From positions 242,061 to 306,060 of the forward strand of contig NZ_MSPQ01000003.1 in NCBI RefSeq assembly GCF_001936475.1: a DNA stretch of 64,000 nt, given 5' to 3'. The stretch comes from Algoriphagus marinus (GTDB lineage Bacteria; Bacteroidota; Bacteroidia; Cytophagales; Cyclobacteriaceae). Numbering within the stretch: position 1 is the first letter of the stretch; each line of letters opens with the position of its first letter. Below are positions 28,651-37,469 of this stretch, piece after piece. Position numbers and translations under genes: made by a program. A model generated the notes under the pieces. The model made no database searches. It was not told the origin of the DNA and saw only the letters and a program-made list of their open reading frames with translations.

Positions 28651-28677
28651 AGTTCCCCTCAGATTTTGAGGGGAACT
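28651..28677 (-). promoter_or_regulatory. Hairpin between micropeptide and lipoprotein genes (locus C)
   Basis: Perfect 11-base stem AGTTCCCCTCA / TGAGGGGAACT. On the minus strand it is followed by TTTATATAA. It may be a partial terminator giving more peptide than lipoprotein message. Confidence 0.7.
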
Positions 28678-28689
28678 GGCATTTTTAGG

Positions 28690-28920
28690 CTACCCCAGTG
28701 AAGGAGGAGTAGGGCCATCCTTTTCTACAAAGCAGTCTCCTGGAAGTCCCGGTTCACCAGGAGGAGGTGATGGAAGCTCTACACATTGATTAATTAACTC
28801 AATACAAAATCCCGCAACATAAGTCCGCCCTGAAACAGGTGTGACATTGCAGCTTTGACCGATGCTAGTACTCACGGTACCTAGCAAAATAAACGCAAAA
28901 ATTAAACTGAATTTTTTCAT
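28690..28920 (-). CDS. Small secreted Cys-containing peptide (locus C)
   Basis: A 76-residue precursor with signal peptide KKFSLIFAFILLGTVSTSIG and a mature part of about 54 residues. It has four Cys (SCNV, FCIE, QCVE, DCFV) and a Pro/Gly-rich segment PSPPPGEPGLPGD. The start at 28920 is chosen because the signal peptide begins there; the ATG at 28950 adds ten implausible residues. It differs from the six-Cys peptides of loci A and B but has the same genetic position, in front of a propeller lipoprotein. Function is unknown. Confidence 0.7.
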   Translation of the reverse strand: MKKFSLIFAFILLGTVSTSIGQSCNVTPVSGRTYVAGFCIELINQCVELPSPPPGEPGLPGDCFVEKDGPTPPSLG

Positions 28921-29062
28921 AATCTTAAAGTTTGAAATTCGTACAACCATTGGCCAAGGTCATTTATCATCCTCATGACCTTCCTGAAAACTAAAGACAA
29001 TACAACATATTATTATTATTCGCCAAATTTTAGTTTCAAAAAAACTATTTTTTTAAAAATCA

Positions 29063-29080
29063 ATGCCCAATTATGGGTAT
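29063..29080. promoter_or_regulatory. Candidate palindromic operator ATGCCCA-N4-TGGGTAT
   Basis: Inverted repeat followed by TTTTC, in the divergent region between the locus C micropeptide and pyrF. A closely similar site (ATACCCA-N4-TGGGTAT, same spacer length) precedes the lipoprotein gene at 53722. Confidence 0.4.
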
Positions 29081-29092
29081 TTTTCAAGGGTT

Positions 29093-29121
29093 TTTGATCT
29101 CAGTTGGAATCCCTATTTTTG
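29093..29121 (+). promoter_or_regulatory. Bacteroidota-type promoter of pyrF
   Basis: TTTG at 29093-29096, 17-base spacer, TATTTTTG at 29114-29121, 21 bases before the ATG at 29143. Confidence 0.75.
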
Positions 29122-29142
29122 CCCAAACTCTAAAAATCTCTC

Positions 29143-29961
29143 ATGACCCGCTCAGAACTATTCTCCCAAATCCAGCAAAAATCATCTTTTCTCTGTGTAG
29201 GTCTAGACCCTGATTTGGAAAAAATCCCGAAGCATCTTCTCTCAGAACCCGATCCGATTTTTAGCTTTTGCAAAGCGATTGTCGAGGAGACAGCGGATTT
29301 TGCGGTGGCTTATAAGCCAAACATAGCCTTCTTTGAAGCGCTTGGTCCTAAGGGCTGGGAAAGCTTGCAGAAAGTTTTGGAGATCATTCCCGAGGATATT
29401 TTCACTATTGCGGATGCCAAGCGAGGCGATATTGGAAATACTTCCAAGCTCTATGCGAAGGCGTTTTTCGAAACGATGGAATTTGATTCGATTACAGTGG
29501 CTCCTTACATGGGGGCAGATTCAGTTTCGCCTTTTTTAGAGTTTCAGAATAAATGGGTGATCCTATTGGCCTTGACCTCTAATGCCGGCTCAGCGGATTT
29601 TCAGCTGATTTCTGACACACAAGGGAAGCCGCTATACCAGTCAGTTTTGGAAAAAAGTCAAGACTGGGGCACTCCTGAAAACTTGATGTATGTGGTAGGT
29701 GCTACACGGGGAGAATTGATCGGTGAAGTACGAAAAGTTGCGCCGGAGCATTTTTTTCTAGTTCCTGGAGTTGGAGCGCAAGGAGGAAGCCTCTCTGAAG
29801 TTGCAAAATATGGAATGAATTCCACCTGCGGGCTTTTGGTCAATTCGAGCAGAGGGATCATTTATGCTTCTAAAGAAAAAGACTTTGCGAAAGCCGCAAG
29901 AAGAGAAGCTCAAGTTCTTCAAGAGGAAATGAAGGGGTTGTTGGAAAAGTATTTAGGTTAA
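29143..29961 (+). CDS. pyrF: Orotidine 5'-phosphate decarboxylase
   Basis: Final step of UMP synthesis, decarboxylating OMP. The 272-residue length fits the type 2 (PyrF/actinobacterial-like) family. Motifs are [14 protein letters not shown] near the N-terminus, [12 protein letters not shown], the catalytic [16 protein letters not shown] near residue 90, [14 protein letters not shown], and [10 protein letters not shown] near residue 207. It is monocistronic with a well-formed promoter. Confidence 0.95.
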   Translation: MTRSELFSQIQQKSSFLCVGLDPDLEKIPKHLLSEPDPIFSFCKAIVEETADFAVAYKPNIAFFEALGPKGWESLQKVLEIIPEDIFTIADAKRGDIGNTSKLYAKAFFETMEFDSITVAPYMGADSVSPFLEFQNKWVILLALTSNAGSADFQLISDTQGKPLYQSVLEKSQDWGTPENLMYVVGATRGELIGEVRKVAPEHFFLVPGVGAQGGSLSEVAKYGMNSTCGLLVNSSRGIIYASKEKDFAKAARREAQVLQEEMKGLLEKYLG

Positions 29962-30030
29962 AATCTGAGTTCATTTCCCAAATTAGTTTTTATGAGCAAC
30001 CTGCCTGTATTTAATTCCCTTTGACTTTAA

Positions 30031-30058
30031 GGACGGAAGACAGGAGATCGAAGCAGCC
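30031..30058. repeat. Heptamer array (GGACGGA AGACAGG AGATCGA AGCAGCC)
   Basis: Four degenerate 7-base units in the pyrF-DUF2851 gap. The units resemble the AGACGGA/AGACCGA array at 47581. A 14-base palindrome TGGCTTTAAAGCCA lies further on at 30104-30117. Confidence 0.5.
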
Positions 30059-30229
30059 AAACTCAGTGCTTTTCCCAATCTTTGATTTGTCAAGTATTTC
30101 TTCTGGCTTTAAAGCCAATACATATTTTCTGACTTTAACTCAACCAATCTTTCTTAAAATCACAAAAATCATTTTTTGAATCTTAACTTTTTCTTTTATA
30201 TTCCATAAACTTTTAGTCTACAATTGTTT

Positions 30230-31537
30230 ATGGTTTTTAGAGAGGATTTTTTACAACTCGTCTGGAAGTATCAATACTTCGACAAAAAAGAACTCCAAGG
30301 CACCAATGGAGAAGCTATCCGGATTATTCAGGTTGGATTTCATAATCTGAGCGAAGGCCCCGATTTCAGAGATTCAGTGGTTGAGATTGATGGGATTGCC
30401 TTTCATGGTCATGTGGAGGTACATCGATTGGCGTCTGACTGGAAGCAGCATGCTCATGGAGGAGACCCGGCTTATAATTCGGTAGTGCTCCATGTAGTCT
30501 GGGAAAATGACCAGGAGGTTTTTCGGAATGACGGCACGCCCATGCCAACTCTGGAATTGAAGGGGAAGATTTTTCTGGAGATCTGGCGAAATTATGAGCG
30601 GATGTTGGATTATAAAGCTGATTTGCCCTGTGCGCATGGGGTGAAAGATGTTCCAGAGATTATTCGATTTTCTACCTTGGAAAAGGCCTTGGTGGAGCGA
30701 TTGCAGGAAAAATCAGAGGTAATTCTAAAGCTACTTGATCAAACCAAAGGCGATTGGGAGGAGACGGCCTATCGCTGGCTTTTCAATGCCTTTGGGTTTA
30801 AGGTTAATTCTCAGGCGATGCTGGAATTAGCGGAGCGAGTTCCTTATAAAATGCTTCTTAAACATCGGAATCAGCCCACTGTTTTAGAGGCTATGCTTTT
30901 CGGTCAGGCCGGCTTATTACCATCGAATTCGGAGGAGCCGTATGTCCAATTTTTGATTCGGGAGTATGAGTTTTATCAGAAAAAGTATGGTTGGGAGGAT
31001 TCAATGAAGCGACAGCATTGGACTTTTATGGGAGTTCGCCCGACGAATTTTCCCAGTCTTCGGATTGCTCAATTGGTCGCTATCTTGGCTCAAGCTCCGA
31101 GCTTGCTTCAGGCAGTCATGGAGGATTCCAGAGACTTTTCTTCTTTTCGAAAATTGCTACAAATCACTCCTAGTGATTATTGGAAGCATCACTATAATTT
31201 TGGAAAACCAAGTGAAAAAGCTTCTTCGAAAGGCGTTTCAAGTTCAGTATTACAGCTTTTGGTGATTAATTATGTGGTTCCACTTTGGTTTGCTTACGGA
31301 CGATTTTTCCAACAACCGGATTGGCAGGAGCGCTGTTTTGACTTGCTTCAAGAGCTCTCAGCGGAATCAAATTTTATCATCCGGAAATTCGAAGCAGTTG
31401 GTTGGAGCGCGGAAAACGGTTTTGATTCCCAAGGGATGATTGGGCAGTTTAAAACCTATTGTCAACCCAAAAAATGCTTGCAATGTAAGATTGCACAGAG
31501 CTTGATTAAATCGGATTCCAAAGCAGGTGTTGGCTAA
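30230..31537 (+). CDS. DUF2851 family protein
   Basis: A 435-residue cytoplasmic protein conserved in Bacteroidota, of unknown function. The N-terminal half contains GFHNLSEGPDFRDSVVEIDG, HGHVEVH and the HGGDPAYNSVVLHVVW block characteristic of the family. The C-terminus has the Cys cluster CQPKKCLQCKIAQ, a likely metal-binding knuckle. ATG at 30230 is chosen over TTG at 30224. Fold and activity are not known to me; the acidic/His block has a nuclease-like look, but that is a guess. Confidence 0.88.
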   Translation: MVFREDFLQLVWKYQYFDKKELQGTNGEAIRIIQVGFHNLSEGPDFRDSVVEIDGIAFHGHVEVHRLASDWKQHAHGGDPAYNSVVLHVVWENDQEVFRNDGTPMPTLELKGKIFLEIWRNYERMLDYKADLPCAHGVKDVPEIIRFSTLEKALVERLQEKSEVILKLLDQTKGDWEETAYRWLFNAFGFKVNSQAMLELAERVPYKMLLKHRNQPTVLEAMLFGQAGLLPSNSEEPYVQFLIREYEFYQKKYGWEDSMKRQHWTFMGVRPTNFPSLRIAQLVAILAQAPSLLQAVMEDSRDFSSFRKLLQITPSDYWKHHYNFGKPSEKASSKGVSSSVLQLLVINYVVPLWFAYGRFFQQPDWQERCFDLLQELSAESNFIIRKFEAVGWSAENGFDSQGMIGQFKTYCQPKKCLQCKIAQSLIKSDSKAGVG

Positions 31538-31560
31538 GCTCGTGAAAAGCCGTATTTTTG
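31530..31560 (+). promoter_or_regulatory. Bacteroidota-type promoter of acetyltransferase gene
   Basis: TTG at 31530-31532, 20-base spacer, TATTTTTG at 31553-31560. The -33 element lies within the last codons of the DUF2851 gene. Confidence 0.7.
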
Positions 31561-31580
31561 CACCCTGAATTAAAGCAATT

Positions 31581-32216
31581 ATGGAAAAACCGGTAATCAT
31601 TTTTGGAGCGAAAGGTATCGCACATCCTGCATTAGAGATCTTCAATAGCAATAATGTAGTGGTATTTGGATTTTTGGAAGAGGATGAAAAACTCCATGGA
31701 ACAGAAATCAATACCGTTTCAGTTTTGGGAAGTACAGAAGATGATGGGTTCCTGAAATTAATTGGTCAAAAAGCGGAAGCATTTGTAGCAGTTGATGATA
31801 ACAAATACCGGAAATTCTTGGTGGAAATGCTTCACGATCGTCGAAAAGTGCAGCCAGTAAATGCGATCCATCAGACGGCTTATATTTCTACTGATGCTAC
31901 GATTGGGCATGGTAACTTTATCAATGCCAAAGTCAATATTGGGACAGCGGCAACTATTGGAAGCCATTGTATTTTGCACTCTGGAGCCATTATTGATCAT
32001 CAGGCCAAGCTTGGAGATTTCGTGCAGGTAGGCGCTGGATCTGTGATTAATGCAGACGTGACTGTCGAAGAAGGCGCTTTTATTGGAAGCGGGGTTACCA
32101 TAATTTCTGGTGTCACTATTGGTAAAAATGCCCGAGTAGGTGCTGGATCGGTTGTAATTTCCACTGTTGGAAATGGCGAAACTGTATTTGGAAATCCTGC
32201 TGCAAAAGTGAAGTAG
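31581..32216 (+). CDS. NeuD/PglD-family sugar O-acyltransferase
   Basis: A 211-residue acetyltransferase. The N-terminal PglD-like Rossmann segment (VIIFGAKGIAHPALEIF) is followed by a left-handed beta-helix of hexapeptide repeats from residue about 100: ISTDATIGHGNFINAKVNIG, TAATIGSHCILHSGAIIDHQ, VEEGAFIGSGVTIISGVTIG. The likely catalytic His is in HSGAIIDHQ. It ends in GNPAAKVK, as in the family. In other bacteria such enzymes acetylate sialic or amino sugars; no sugar-synthesis genes adjoin it here, so the substrate is open. Confidence 0.88.
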   Translation: MEKPVIIFGAKGIAHPALEIFNSNNVVVFGFLEEDEKLHGTEINTVSVLGSTEDDGFLKLIGQKAEAFVAVDDNKYRKFLVEMLHDRRKVQPVNAIHQTAYISTDATIGHGNFINAKVNIGTAATIGSHCILHSGAIIDHQAKLGDFVQVGAGSVINADVTVEEGAFIGSGVTIISGVTIGKNARVGAGSVVISTVGNGETVFGNPAAKVK

Positions 32217-32259
32217 AAATATATCTAGAGTCCCATTTACATTGGGCTTCTAGGTGGAA

Positions 32260-32299
32260 TCTAAATCAGACATTTTATATCTTACATCTTAAATTTAAC
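32260..32299. repeat. Degenerate heptamer array (ATCTTAC type)
   Basis: Units ATCAGAC, ATTTTAT, ATCTTAC, ATCTTAA and ATTTAAC follow each other at 7-base intervals, preceded by a partial ATCTAA unit, in the gap before trhO. Confidence 0.5.
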
Positions 32300-32330
32300 C
32301 AAAACACCCTGCCGAAACAGGGCACAAGTT

Positions 32331-33302
32331 ATGGAAAACACAGACTATCAAATTCTCCTCTATTACTGCTACGCAAAAATTGAAAACCCGGAAGAATACC
32401 GGGAAGAGCATCATTTATTTTGTGTAGAAAACAACATTCGTGGTCGGATTATCATTTCTGATGAAGGTCTGAATGGTACTGCTTCAGGACTCGTTGAAGA
32501 CTGCCAAAAATACATGGATTTCATTCATTCTGACCCAAGATTTGCGAAGACAGAATTTAAAATCGACAGCTTTGATAAGCATGCATTTACCAAAATCCAT
32601 GTGCGTTATAAGCCTGAAATTGTCCATTCTTCCCTAAGACATTTAGATCCCAATGTCAAAACCGGAAAGCACTTGGAGCCAAAAGAGTTTAAAGCATTGA
32701 AGGATCAGGAAGATGTTGTTATCCTTGATGTGCGTTCCAATTACGAACATGAGTTGGGGCATTTTAAAAATGCGCTTAGGCTTGATATTGATAATTTTAG
32801 GGACTTTCCTGAAAAAGTGAAGGAACTTGAACATTTGAAAAATAAGAAAGTCTTAACCTATTGCACTGGAGGAATCAAATGTGAAAAAGCTTCTGCTTTT
32901 TTGTTAGAACAAGGTTTTGAAGATGTGTATCAACTACATGGCGGAATCATTAAATACGGCATGGAGGCTGGTGGTGAAGATTTTGAAGGAAAATGTTACG
33001 TCTTTGATAATCGAATTGCGGTTGAAGTAAATAAAGTAAATCCGAAAGTGATTTCTACCTGTCATGTTTGCGGTACCAATTCAGACAGAATGGTCAATTG
33101 TTCCAATTCAACTTGCAATGCCCATGTTCCAATTTGTGAAGAATGTGGCTGGAAAATGGAAGGTGCCTGCTCAGAAGAATGTAAGGAAAACCCTGAAAAG
33201 CGACCTTATGATGGTACTGGTTATTATCAGAAAAACACCAATGGATATAATCCATACAAAGGACTTTACCGCAAAAGTGATAAAGCAGAAATTTTAAAAT
33301 AG
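32331..33302 (+). CDS. trhO: tRNA uridine(34) hydroxylase (rhodanese-domain, UPF0176)
   Basis: Oxygen-dependent hydroxylation of tRNA U34 on the way to 5-carboxymethoxy- or methoxy-uridine. The 323-residue protein has the N-terminal acylphosphatase-like domain (RGRIIISDEGLNGTASG), the rhodanese domain with VVILDVRSNYEHELGHF, and the active-site Cys in TYCTGGIKCEKASAFL near residue 180. The C-terminal Cys-rich segment (CHVCGTNSDRMVNCSNSTCN, CEECGWKMEGACSEEC) matches the zinc-like tail of this family. It is followed six bases later by a nucleoside phosphorylase gene. Confidence 0.94.
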   Translation: MENTDYQILLYYCYAKIENPEEYREEHHLFCVENNIRGRIIISDEGLNGTASGLVEDCQKYMDFIHSDPRFAKTEFKIDSFDKHAFTKIHVRYKPEIVHSSLRHLDPNVKTGKHLEPKEFKALKDQEDVVILDVRSNYEHELGHFKNALRLDIDNFRDFPEKVKELEHLKNKKVLTYCTGGIKCEKASAFLLEQGFEDVYQLHGGIIKYGMEAGGEDFEGKCYVFDNRIAVEVNKVNPKVISTCHVCGTNSDRMVNCSNSTCNAHVPICEECGWKMEGACSEECKENPEKRPYDGTGYYQKNTNGYNPYKGLYRKSDKAEILK

Positions 33303-33308
33303 CTAATC

Positions 33309-34166
33309 GTGAATAAAGTAATCCCTGAATCCGAATTGATCTTAAATCCTGACGGGTCAGTATATCATTTACATTTGAGGCCAGAACATCTGGCCTCAAC
33401 TATTTTCACGGTGGGCGATCCAGATCGTGTAGGAATGGTTTCGAAGTATTTTGATCGGATGGAGTTTCAGGCTTCCAAACGAGAATTCATTACACACACC
33501 GGATACATTGGGAATCAACGAGTATCAGTCATTAGTACAGGGATGGGAACTGATAATATCGAGATTCTCATGACGGAACTGGATGCTCTTGTCAATATTG
33601 ATTTGTCAACTCGTCAAGTGAAGGATACTAAGCAGAAGCTTCAGATTGTTCGCTTAGGCACCTCAGGAGCTATGCAGAAAGATATCCCAGTTGGCTCAAT
33701 CCTAGCCTCGAGAAAAGCGATTGGCTTAGATACACTTTTTCAGTTTTACCCAGAACTTCCAAATTCTCAATCTTTTGCCAATGCAGTTAAGAAAGAGTTG
33801 GATTTAGGCTTTTCACCTTACGAAGCAAATGCTTCTCAAGTTTTGTTGGAAAGGTTGACGGATTCATTTTTAGTCGGGACTACCTTAACTGCTCCTGGAT
33901 TTTATGCTCCACAGGGAAGAGAAGTTCGCTTGAAGCCAATAATCGAATCTATGATGGATAAGTTGGCAAGTTTAAATTGCGAGGGAAATCGACTTACCAA
34001 TTTTGAGATGGAAACAGCCGGTTATTATGGTCTGGGGGAATTATTGGGACACAATATGCTGAGTTTAAATGCTATTGTGGCTAATCGAGTGACTCAGGAG
34101 TTTGATAAAAAGGCTGAAAAAACCGTGGAGATACTCATCCAGGCAGCGCTTGAAAGTTTCTGTTGA
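33309..34166 (+). CDS. Nucleoside phosphorylase (uridine phosphorylase-like)
   Basis: PNP/UDP-family enzyme cleaving a nucleoside with phosphate. The 285-residue protein has GDPDRVGMVSKYFD (phosphate-binding Arg), VSVISTGMGTDNIEI, IVRLGTSGAMQKDIPVGSI, and NFEMETAGYYGLGEL carrying the ribose-binding Met-Glu-x-Glu-like residues. Uridine is the likeliest substrate, but base specificity cannot be fixed by eye. The start is GTG at 33309, six bases after trhO, so the two form an operon. Confidence 0.9.
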   Translation: MNKVIPESELILNPDGSVYHLHLRPEHLASTIFTVGDPDRVGMVSKYFDRMEFQASKREFITHTGYIGNQRVSVISTGMGTDNIEILMTELDALVNIDLSTRQVKDTKQKLQIVRLGTSGAMQKDIPVGSILASRKAIGLDTLFQFYPELPNSQSFANAVKKELDLGFSPYEANASQVLLERLTDSFLVGTTLTAPGFYAPQGREVRLKPIIESMMDKLASLNCEGNRLTNFEMETAGYYGLGELLGHNMLSLNAIVANRVTQEFDKKAEKTVEILIQAALESFC

Positions 34167-34183
34167 AAAAATCACCCTTGACT

Positions 34184-34462
34184 TTAAGCGGATAGATTTT
34201 TATTATGGATACTTGAAAAATCCATTTTGAAATCCTCCCACTCGTGGTAATCAATATTTTGAATCATTTTAGACATAAAATCTGAGCATTCTTGCTTGCA
34301 GATATAAATTCCAAAAAGAGAATCTTTCTCATTGATCAGGAAAATACGCTCACTTCCAAACTGCTTCACAAGGTTTGACCAAGAAGCCAAAACCAATAAT
34401 TCATCACGATTTTTTATCGTTTGAATAATCTTAAAATTTCCGTGTGAACTTGTGATTTTCAT
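34184..34462 (-). CDS. Hypothetical protein
   Basis: A 92-residue soluble protein of unknown function with a mixed alpha/beta look (FKIIQTIKNRDELLVLASWS, FGSERIFLINEKDSLFGIYI) and two Cys. No signal peptide or membrane segment. It lies 99 bases downstream of the response regulator on the same strand and converges with the phosphorylase gene. Its codon use is like the neighbours. It could be a short regulatory protein, but nothing identifies it. Confidence 0.55.
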   Translation of the reverse strand: MKITSSHGNFKIIQTIKNRDELLVLASWSNLVKQFGSERIFLINEKDSLFGIYICKQECSDFMSKMIQNIDYHEWEDFKMDFSSIHNKNLSA

Positions 34463-34561
34463 TTCCTTACCCTAAAAGAATTGATCAAATCTACCTTAGG
34501 TTCGAAAAATAGACAATACGTATTTCTACGTATTTTTCCTTGAGAAAAGACAAAAAGTGGA

Positions 34562-35197
34562 TTAATTGATGATTTCCTTGTTTTTCTGTGCCCAGATTAA
34601 CAGGGAGTTATGTTTCTTTTCAAGATTTAATTTTGAGATCATATTACTTCTATGTTTCTCAATTGTTCGTTCTGAAATAAAAAGTTTCCCTGCAATTTCT
34701 TTGGTGGAGAGTCCTAGCGCAATTAACCTTAGAATTTTTACTTCTGAAGGTGTCAGCGGATTTTCGTTTTGATCCATGCCATCTTCCTTCAATTCATCAA
34801 AGATTTTTTCACTGAAAAACTGTCCCCCTTCCATTATTTTGGAAATGGCTGTGGAAAGGTCATCTAATGCAAAATCTTTCAAAATATACCCCGAAAGGTT
34901 CAGCTCTTTAGCTTGTTGGTAGAGATAGAGCTCTTTATGGAAAGTAAGTAGAATGATTTTGGTTTGGATTTTTTCATTTTGGCATTTTGCAGCGATTTCC
35001 AATCCAGTCATTTTAGGCATTTCCATATCCAGAATCGCTAAGTCTGGGGAAAATTCTTTGATAAGATTCAGGGCGGAAAGGCCATCAGTAGCAGTTCCCA
35101 GAATAAAATATCCTAGATCGGAGAGAAAATCACTGAGTCCCTTGAGTAAGATGGGGTGATCATCTGCGATTATTATAGTTGGTTTTTGTTCAGACAT
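34562..35197 (-). CDS. NarL/FixJ-type response regulator
   Basis: A 211-residue DNA-binding response regulator. The receiver domain has the acidic pair in IIADDHPIL, the phospho-acceptor Asp in AILDMEMPKMTG near residue 57, Thr in ILLTFHKE and Lys in YILKDFALDD. The C-terminal LuxR helix-turn-helix reads LTPSEVKILRLIALGLSTKE and continues IAGKLFISERTIEKHRSNMI. It overlaps the upstream kinase gene by eight bases, so the two form a cognate pair. Target genes are unknown. Confidence 0.94.
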   Translation of the reverse strand: MSEQKPTIIIADDHPILLKGLSDFLSDLGYFILGTATDGLSALNLIKEFSPDLAILDMEMPKMTGLEIAAKCQNEKIQTKIILLTFHKELYLYQQAKELNLSGYILKDFALDDLSTAISKIMEGGQFFSEKIFDELKEDGMDQNENPLTPSEVKILRLIALGLSTKEIAGKLFISERTIEKHRSNMISKLNLEKKHNSLLIWAQKNKEIIN

Positions 35198-37211
35198 TTA
35201 CCGAAAAACTCAGAATTGTTCCTTTCCCCTTCTCACTGCTTACTTTCATAGTCCCTTGTATTGCTCCGGTTCGCTCTTTCAATGTTTTAAGTCCCAGACT
35301 TTGAAAATCGTTGTATTTTTCAGAAAAATCAAATCCTTTTCCATTATCTGAAATTGTCATTGTGACCTTGTCTTTCAATTTGACCAAACTTACTTGAATT
35401 GCTGAGGCTTCCGAATGTTTCAAGATATTGTTTAGTGATTCTTGGAAGATTCTATAAATCTGAAGTTCCTTGGATTTTTCTAAAGTTCCTCTCAAATCTT
35501 CAATTTCTGAACTTACAAAAATTGCTGTTTCTCTATCAACTTGGTCCAGCAAATATTTAATCGCTTTGGCTAGCCCTAGTTTTTCCAATTGCATAGGGTG
35601 CAAAGACCGTGCTATAGCTCGAAGTTCATTAATTGCAGTATCTAATAATTCACCAGTGGGTAAATCTTGATTTAAACGAACTTTATTTTTTATTAAAAGC
35701 AGACTTTGTCCCAGTCCATCGTGTAAGTCTTTTGAAATGCGGAGTCTTTCCTCTTCCTGATTTTTAAGAAGTTCCTGAGAAAATTTGGATTGCAGTTCTG
35801 CTTTTTTCCGTGTGGCTTGTAAGTTTTTCCATAGAAAAAGTAAAACTCCGAGTACAAGCAGTACAATAATTACCGAAACAAATATTCGGATTCTGGTTCT
35901 GTTAAACCGGTTGATTTCTTCTATTTGGGCTGTCTTTTTGGCAATTTCTGATTCTTTTTTCTCTGTTTCGTAAAGGGTTTGATAATATGAAAAAGTTGTA
36001 GCCCTATTCGCCACAAATAAAGAATCCTGAAAAGCCTTCAAGTCCTTTTGATATTTTAAAGCATTTTTAAAATCTCCAACTCTTTCATGGGAATTTCCAA
36101 GAACCTGATAAGCATAAAAATAATGGTCCATTTCCTTCGTCTCTTTCGCTTTAGCAAGCATTTGTTTGGCTAGACCTAAAGCTCCATATTCATCTCCAGA
36201 GTTTAGCTTATTCCAATACTTTGCGTAGAGATAAATAAGATTATTTGCTTCAATTGGCTGATACTCTAGGATCAATTCCTCTGCTTGAGTGAATAAACGT
36301 TTTTGTTCTTCCAAATTCCCTTCTTCAGCAAAAATGATTGCAAGCTTGAGTTTTAGAAAAGTTTCCAGATAGGGAGCTGGTTCTTCAAAGGGTAGTTGGC
36401 TATTGATAGATAATAAGGCTTCTTTTTTCTTCGAGTCCAATCCTAATTTTTCATAATCCTCTGCTTGATTATAGATTTGTATAGCCCTATCTATCGGCGA
36501 GCCTGTTTTTTGATAATAATCCCTTAATTCAATTCTAATTTTTTCAGCCTCATCATAGATACTGAATTTGCTAAAGAGAATTGCAATTCCTGATAGTGCA
36601 AAGTTCTCATATTGTTCATTTCCAAGGGATTGGTAGATTGTTCTGGCTTTTTGATAATCGTTCATAGATGGTATCAGATTGCCTATACTCTCCTGAGCTT
36701 GTGCACGAAATAAAAAACTATCAGCAATTAACAGTGAATCAGTCGGAGGAAATGTTTCACTTGCAATGGTGTATTCGCGAATAGCCTCTGGATATCTTTG
36801 GAAATTAAATAAAGCACCTGCAAATTTTAGATGAACAGTCCCCTTGAGGCTACTGCTTTTTATCAAAGAATCGTAAGTGGTAATTTTTTGAAGGATTTCT
36901 AATTCCTCATTCTGATCTCCAAGTCCTGGAGCTCGATTTCTAAAAAAACGAACTCCATACTTCGCAAGCGTATCATATTCTTTTTCCCTTTCACTTTCTT
37001 CAATGATTTTTCGCAATAAAACACCCGAAAGACTGTCAGATTCATCTAGTTTACGATAGTCTGAGATGAGTCTTTCCAGAGAGGATTTGGGGAGATCTTG
37101 ACCGTTAACCTTTTGAAAGGTTAGTCCTAAAATGGTGATTAAAAGGAATAAGAGTTTCAAAAACAAGGGGTGATTAGAAGGGCAAATTATCAAATAATGG
37201 TTGAAAATCAT
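35190..37211 (-). CDS. TPR-repeat sensor histidine kinase (HisKA_3)
   Basis: A 673-residue membrane sensor. The N-terminal signal/anchor is followed by about 380 residues of TPR-like helices (residues about 60-440), a membrane helix near IFVSVIIVLLVLGVLLFLW, then a coiled linker and kinase core. HisKA_3 has the phospho-His in RISKDLHDGLGQSLLLIKNK. HATPase_c has SEASAIQVSLVKLKDK and TISDNGKGFDF, with SLGLKTLKERTGAIQG. The N-terminal anchor begins unusually far inside the ORF, so the true start could be a TTG near 37166. It pairs with the overlapping response regulator. Confidence 0.92.
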   Translation of the reverse strand: MIFNHYLIICPSNHPLFLKLLFLLITILGLTFQKVNGQDLPKSSLERLISDYRKLDESDSLSGVLLRKIIEESEREKEYDTLAKYGVRFFRNRAPGLGDQNEELEILQKITTYDSLIKSSSLKGTVHLKFAGALFNFQRYPEAIREYTIASETFPPTDSLLIADSFLFRAQAQESIGNLIPSMNDYQKARTIYQSLGNEQYENFALSGIAILFSKFSIYDEAEKIRIELRDYYQKTGSPIDRAIQIYNQAEDYEKLGLDSKKKEALLSINSQLPFEEPAPYLETFLKLKLAIIFAEEGNLEEQKRLFTQAEELILEYQPIEANNLIYLYAKYWNKLNSGDEYGALGLAKQMLAKAKETKEMDHYFYAYQVLGNSHERVGDFKNALKYQKDLKAFQDSLFVANRATTFSYYQTLYETEKKESEIAKKTAQIEEINRFNRTRIRIFVSVIIVLLVLGVLLFLWKNLQATRKKAELQSKFSQELLKNQEEERLRISKDLHDGLGQSLLLIKNKVRLNQDLPTGELLDTAINELRAIARSLHPMQLEKLGLAKAIKYLLDQVDRETAIFVSSEIEDLRGTLEKSKELQIYRIFQESLNNILKHSEASAIQVSLVKLKDKVTMTISDNGKGFDFSEKYNDFQSLGLKTLKERTGAIQGTMKVSSEKGKGTILSFSVNV

Positions 37212-37469
37212 TTAATTATAAAACAGAATATCAGTTTTTTCATTTGAAACTGGGGTATTTGGTCTTGAGTTTCTGAAAAAATATCAGTCAGTAAGAGTTG
37301 ATTTCAAGTCGTTCCTCCTGATAGACACTATTTGATTTTTAAGGGGCGCGGGTCTATTTATTCAGAAAAGCATTGGATCAAATGACAGTAAAACAATACT
37401 TATAGAGTTTAGCTGGTTGGTTTTTTAAGATTTGTTCTGTCAAATGATCAGCCTTTTCTATTTTTAGGA

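Noticed and set aside
30366..30637. Minus-strand frames inside the DUF2851 gene
   Set aside because: They lie opposite conserved family blocks and look like shadow translation, with His/Pro-rich nonsense.
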